Origin: Bradyrhizobium sp.
Lineage (GTDB): Bacteria; Pseudomonadota; Alphaproteobacteria; Rhizobiales; Xanthobacteraceae
Length of the DNA: 64,000 nucleotides
Direction of reading: 5' to 3'
NCBI RefSeq assembly: GCF_004799445.1
Contig: NZ_SSNA01000122.1
Coordinates: 1-64,000 of the forward strand
Part shown: piece by piece, positions 61,370 to 64,000 of the stretch
Layout: the number at the start of each line of letters is the position of its first letter
How positions within the stretch are numbered: position 1 is the stretch's first letter
Program-made: the position numbers and the translations under genes
The notes under the pieces: model-generated
Database searches by the model: none
What the model saw: only the letters and a program-made list of their open reading frames with translations
What the model was told of the DNA's origin: nothing

Positions 61370-61810
61370 CTATCGCAGCGAGATCGCCAGCCCGCTCAGA
61401 TCGGCGTTCGCCATCAGGCCTACTTGCGTGCCCGACAATTCCAGCACCGCGCCCTTCTGGTTGGCCAGCACGATCGCGCGGGCGCCGCCGCCGATCGTCA
61501 GACCCGCGCCGGCCGCGCCATAGACCCCGGCGATATCCGACGGCCGCCAGATGTGGTGCACGCGGCCGTGCAGCACCGTCCTCGATCCGCCGAACACGAG
61601 GCCATAGTCCAGTCCGCCGGTGGACAGCGGATAGGCCCTGCCGTGAAAGTACAGCGTGCCGCTGCCGCCCGAGCCGCCGATGATCCATCCCGCCTTGTAG
61701 ATCACCAGCGTCACGGTGCCCTCGTCGGCAAAGGCGGCGGAGGGCAGCGCAGCGCCGGCGAACGCCGTCAGCGCCAGCAGCGCGACACGGATGGCGGATG
61801 ATATTTTCAT
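61370..61810 (-). CDS. Exported glycine-rich protein of unknown function
   Basis: The 146 residues begin with a signal peptide (MKISSAIRVALLALTAFAGA, cleaved near FADE). The mature part is a series of Gly-rich strands: VTLVIYKAGWIIGGSGGSGT, LYFHGRAYPLSTGGLDYGLV and LTIGGGARAIVLANQKGAVL. Pattern suggests a beta-rich fold with a repeated GGxG turn. No family I can name with confidence. Monocistronic with GGAGA upstream of the ATG. Confidence 0.65.
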   Translation of the reverse strand: MKISSAIRVALLALTAFAGAALPSAAFADEGTVTLVIYKAGWIIGGSGGSGTLYFHGRAYPLSTGGLDYGLVFGGSRTVLHGRVHHIWRPSDIAGVYGAAGAGLTIGGGARAIVLANQKGAVLELSGTQVGLMANADLSGLAISLR

Positions 61811-62110
61811 TGGGGTCTCCCTGGAATCCTTGCAAGGCGGGCGTTGCGAGGCGGATCGATTCGCAACCTGATCGACGGTAGCAAGCAAAGCACGGATCGG
61901 CCACCGGTTCGCATGACTACGCTGACAAGCTCTGCGATGTCCGGCGCGGGCTGAGGCCGCAGGCGCGAACGATCGCGGCCTCTTCCACCTGCAACCGCCA
62001 CGCTTTTGCCGCACCGCTTCGATATCCGCGCCATCACAGGATAGGCACCGCCGCGGCCCGCAAGGCGCCGCCGGACCGGGACATCATTCTATCCAGCTGG
62101 GAGATTTGTC

Positions 62111-62368
62111 ATGCGTCGCGTTACCGCTCTGTTTGCCGCCGCCGGCATCGCCGCCGCCAGCCTCGCCGTCATCACGCCCGCGCAGGCCGGCTATTATGTG
62201 ATCCGCTGGGACAACACCGGCATCTGCCAGATCTGGAGCGACGAGATGACGTCGAAGCCCGTGCGCTGGCCGTCGGATTACAAGGTGGTCAGCAAGCCGG
62301 TGCCGACCTTCACCGCCGCCGCGGCGGTGCAGGAACAGATGCGGCAGCAGCGCCACTGCACGCTCTGA
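62111..62368 (+). CDS. Small exported protein
   Basis: An 85-residue protein with a signal peptide (MRRVTALFAAAGIAAASLAV, cleaved near AQAG) and a short mature part containing two cysteines (TGICQIW and RHCTL), possibly a disulfide. GGGAG lies 8 bases upstream of the ATG. Conserved small proteins of this kind occur in Bradyrhizobium (memory); function unknown. Confidence 0.65.
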   Translation: MRRVTALFAAAGIAAASLAVITPAQAGYYVIRWDNTGICQIWSDEMTSKPVRWPSDYKVVSKPVPTFTAAAAVQEQMRQQRHCTL

Positions 62369-62432
62369 GAGCCCGAGCAAGGACCGGGAGACTGGTCGAG
62401 GCCGCGACGGCGCAGGTAGCCAGACAATGACT

Positions 62433-62565
62433 GTCATCCTGAGGCGCCCGCGCTCTCGCGCGGGCCTCGAAGGATGGTCGCGAGTCCGTGTATGTTGCCA
62501 TCCTTCGAGGCTCGCTTCGCTCGCACCTCCCCAGTGAGCGCAATTGCGCTCATCCGGGGATGACG
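62433..62565. repeat. Dispersed palindromic repeat, GTCATCCTGAGG family, copy 2
   Basis: Left arm TGTCATCCTGAGGCGC and inner CCTCGAAGGATG / CATCCTTCGAGG match the copy at 54771. The right arm has diverged (ATCCGGGGATGACG) and carries an extra GAGCGCAATTGCGCTC hairpin. Confidence 0.85.
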
Positions 62566-62572
62566 CCGTGAG

Positions 62573-63070
62573 TCAATGATCGCCGCCGACGGCCCGATTA
62601 ATTTCTGATTTTCCGAATTTCCCTTGACCGCCGGGTAGACTCAGAAATATTTTGATTCCGTCCCGCTCCATCACGAGGGGCGTTTCGCGATCGTCACGAA
62701 CGTGGGGCGGGATGCGGTGGACGCGGATGGCGCCTTTGACGAATGGCGCGATCGCGGACGGCGAAGTCGTGTGGTCCTGATGCCCCGACGCTGGCATCAA
62801 GTTGGCGGAAGCGATTCCGCCGGCGACGGTGGCAAGAAAGCCCGGTCACCGGGGAGAGCGCGAAGTAAGCCGTAAAACCATTGCGCGGGGAATGCCGGGT
62901 GTTTCCGGTGTGACCTGACTAACGCGTGTGCTTTTCGCTTTCTACCGTCGCACACGCGGCTATCGGGCGCATCGGGCGCCCGGCATTCCCTGCGCCCTCT
63001 GATTGGAGGGTAAGGAAATTTCTGGCAAACCTCGGGCATATCGGGCCGCGAGATCGCGAAGTCGTGTCTT
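62573..63070. repeat. Long non-coding dispersed element
   Basis: About 500 bases with no credible gene; ORFs 62573-62800 and 62797-63138 (minus) are what similar elements elsewhere in Bradyrhizobium yield as spurious 'hypothetical proteins'. Landmarks are GTGGTCCTGATGCCCCGACG, GCGGGGAATGCCGGGTGTTT and CGCCCGGCATTCCCTGCGCC, with GGGGAATGCCGG / CCGGCATTCCC complementary. Recognition as a genus-wide element is from memory and not verified. Confidence 0.55.
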
Positions 63071-63156
63071 GCCGTCATTGCGAGCGCTAGCGAAGCAATC
63101 CATCGTACCGCACGGGAATGGATTGCTTCGTCGCTCACGCTCCTCGCAATGACGGC
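63071..63156. repeat. Dispersed palindromic repeat, GTCATTGCGAG family, copy 2
   Basis: Arms GCCGTCATTGCGAGCGCTAG and TCCTCGCAATGACGGC, with GCAATCCA / TGGATTGC inside as in copy 1 at 56316. It directly follows the long non-coding element. Confidence 0.93.
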
Positions 63157-63201
63157 TTGAATCCTGGCTGTTTGATATTTGAATCAGTGGTGCGCCCCGG
63201 C

Positions 63202-63303
63202 TGTCATCATCCGCGAAAGCGGATGATCCAGTATTCCAGAACAGTTGCGATAGAATCGAGAAGCCGCGGCGTACTGGATACCCCGCCTGCGCGGGGTATT
63301 ACG
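63202..63303. repeat. Dispersed palindromic repeat, ATCATCCGCGAAAGCGGATGAT family
   Basis: Two hairpins, ATCATCCGC-GAAA-GCGGATGAT at the left and TACCCCGC-CTGC-GCGGGGTA at the right, joined by a spacer with CCAGTA / TACTGG at its ends. One copy in this window. Confidence 0.8.
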
Positions 63304-63388
63304 ACTTTTTGCGGATTAGCCGTATGGCGCGCCTGTCATCGAGCCGCGCCTCGCCAAATCGTTAGCCTAACCCACCTGCATTCCAAAC

Positions 63389-63814
63389 CTACGGCGCGGC
63401 CTCCTCCGCCTCCAGCCTGGTAAATTCCGCCCTGACCAGGCTGTGAAACGCCGGCTTGTCGAGCACGCCGGATTTGCGGAAGGGGGCTGCCGCCAGCGCA
63501 TTGATCACGGCGTCATGGACCTCGATGCCGCCTTCGCTGTGATGGACCATGCCCCATTTGATCAGCTTCCTGTCGCCGATGATTTCGGCAAATCGCTGCA
63601 GCCGCAGACTCAGGCTCTGGAATTCGTTCGCGTCGGGAAATTCCTTCTTCACCGCGACGATGCCGCGATTGCCGGGAATGTCCGCGCTTGCGGAAGATTC
63701 ACCCGCGCCCGCCTGCGGGGCTGCCGCGGCCAGCGCCGCCTGATAGACGCCCAGCGCCTGATGAAACCGCTCGGGATCGACCGGCCTGATTTTCTCGTCG
63801 CTGTTCGCACTCAT
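63389..63814 (-). CDS. Conserved hypothetical protein
   Basis: A 141-residue soluble protein, no signal or membrane segment. The N-terminal half is Ala-rich and the C-terminal half helical (LRLQRFAEIIGDRKLIKWGM, FRKSGVLDKPAFHSLVRAEF). GGAGGA is 5 bases upstream of the ATG. I do not recognise a family. The remaining 186 bases to the window end show no gene. Confidence 0.6.
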   Translation of the reverse strand: MSANSDEKIRPVDPERFHQALGVYQAALAAAAPQAGAGESSASADIPGNRGIVAVKKEFPDANEFQSLSLRLQRFAEIIGDRKLIKWGMVHHSEGGIEVHDAVINALAAAPFRKSGVLDKPAFHSLVRAEFTRLEAEEAAP

Positions 63815-64000
63815 GACATCCTCCCCCGCGGCGAATCGGCTCTCTCAAGCTGCGCCGTACAGGTCGCGTTTGTCCGCCCTATGCTCTTTCAGGAGGGAAT
63901 TTGCAACCTCCTCGATTGAACCGGTTCCGTCCTGCCCGACACTCAACCCATGTCCGGGGCCTCCCCCGTCCCCGGCGCCCGATCTCCGCAAGATCATTGC

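Noticed and set aside
62573-63138. Two adjoining minus-strand ORFs (75 and 113 residues)
   Set aside because: They lie in a long dispersed element that gives spurious hypothetical proteins in related genomes (memory); no start signal or domain.

Overview
The window looks like a chromosomal segment of a Bradyrhizobium/Rhodopseudomonas-type alphaproteobacterium (Nitrobacteraceae). The reasons are high GC, alphaproteobacterial gene sets (thiOSGEC, DUF2336, DUF4403, PRC-barrel and extensin-like families), and a dense population of the long palindromic dispersed repeats that I associate with this genus. The taxonomic call is inference from memory of such genomes; no search was run. I saw no tRNA, rRNA 16S/23S, CRISPR array, transposase or integrase.

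Layout. 0-7.8 kb is the start of the division and cell wall (dcw) cluster on the minus strand, read rsmH-ftsL-ftsI-murE-murF-mraY-murD (murD cut by the window edge). 8.5-11.0 kb holds a peptidoglycan amidase and an ECF42-like sigma factor with its YCII partner. 11.19-11.61 kb is the RNase P RNA. 11.8-26.9 kb is a mixed region: a lipoprotein with a duplicated peptide, a TauE/SafE permease, an ABC exporter, an MBOAT acyltransferase with an SGNH-like partner, an EmrAB efflux pair divergent from its TetR regulator across a clear operator, a sterol-desaturase-family protein whose tail is encoded by a dispersed repeat, a membrane AraC regulator, PilZ, DUF2336 and an extensin-like lipoprotein. 27-32.3 kb contains small exported proteins and a lower-GC segment (orphan LuxR, LysR, PQ-loop protein, cupin) lying between two 17-bp copies of the 3' end of a DUF2147 gene. 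32.5-34.6 kb has a FecR-domain protein and a Nudix hydrolase.

34.7-40.1 kb groups five genes that plausibly act on membrane lipids: a long-form phosphatidylserine decarboxylase, a class III aminotransferase with a hydrophobic N-terminus, a membrane protein, a PmtA-like methyltransferase and a GT4 glycosyltransferase. This is the best candidate here for an undescribed pathway. 40.3-53.3 kb carries an L,D-transpeptidase, a second sterol-desaturase-family protein, DUF4403, a branched-chain-amino-acid-type binding protein, dodecin, two PRC-barrel proteins, a formyltransferase-like protein, a two-component system divergent from a Ser/Gly/His-rich protein, a GT-C-like membrane protein and a small lytic transglycosylase.

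53.4-58.5 kb is the thiamine operon thiO-thiS-thiG-thiE-thiC under a TPP riboswitch, ended by a strong terminator. 58.6-64 kb is a loose accessory region: a low-GC DUF4145 gene, a Mug-family glycosylase, a pyridoxamine-phosphate-oxidase-fold protein and small exported or membrane proteins, with long palindromic repeats between nearly every gene. Pairs of these repeats differ by compensating base changes on the two arms, so the ability to fold is being kept.
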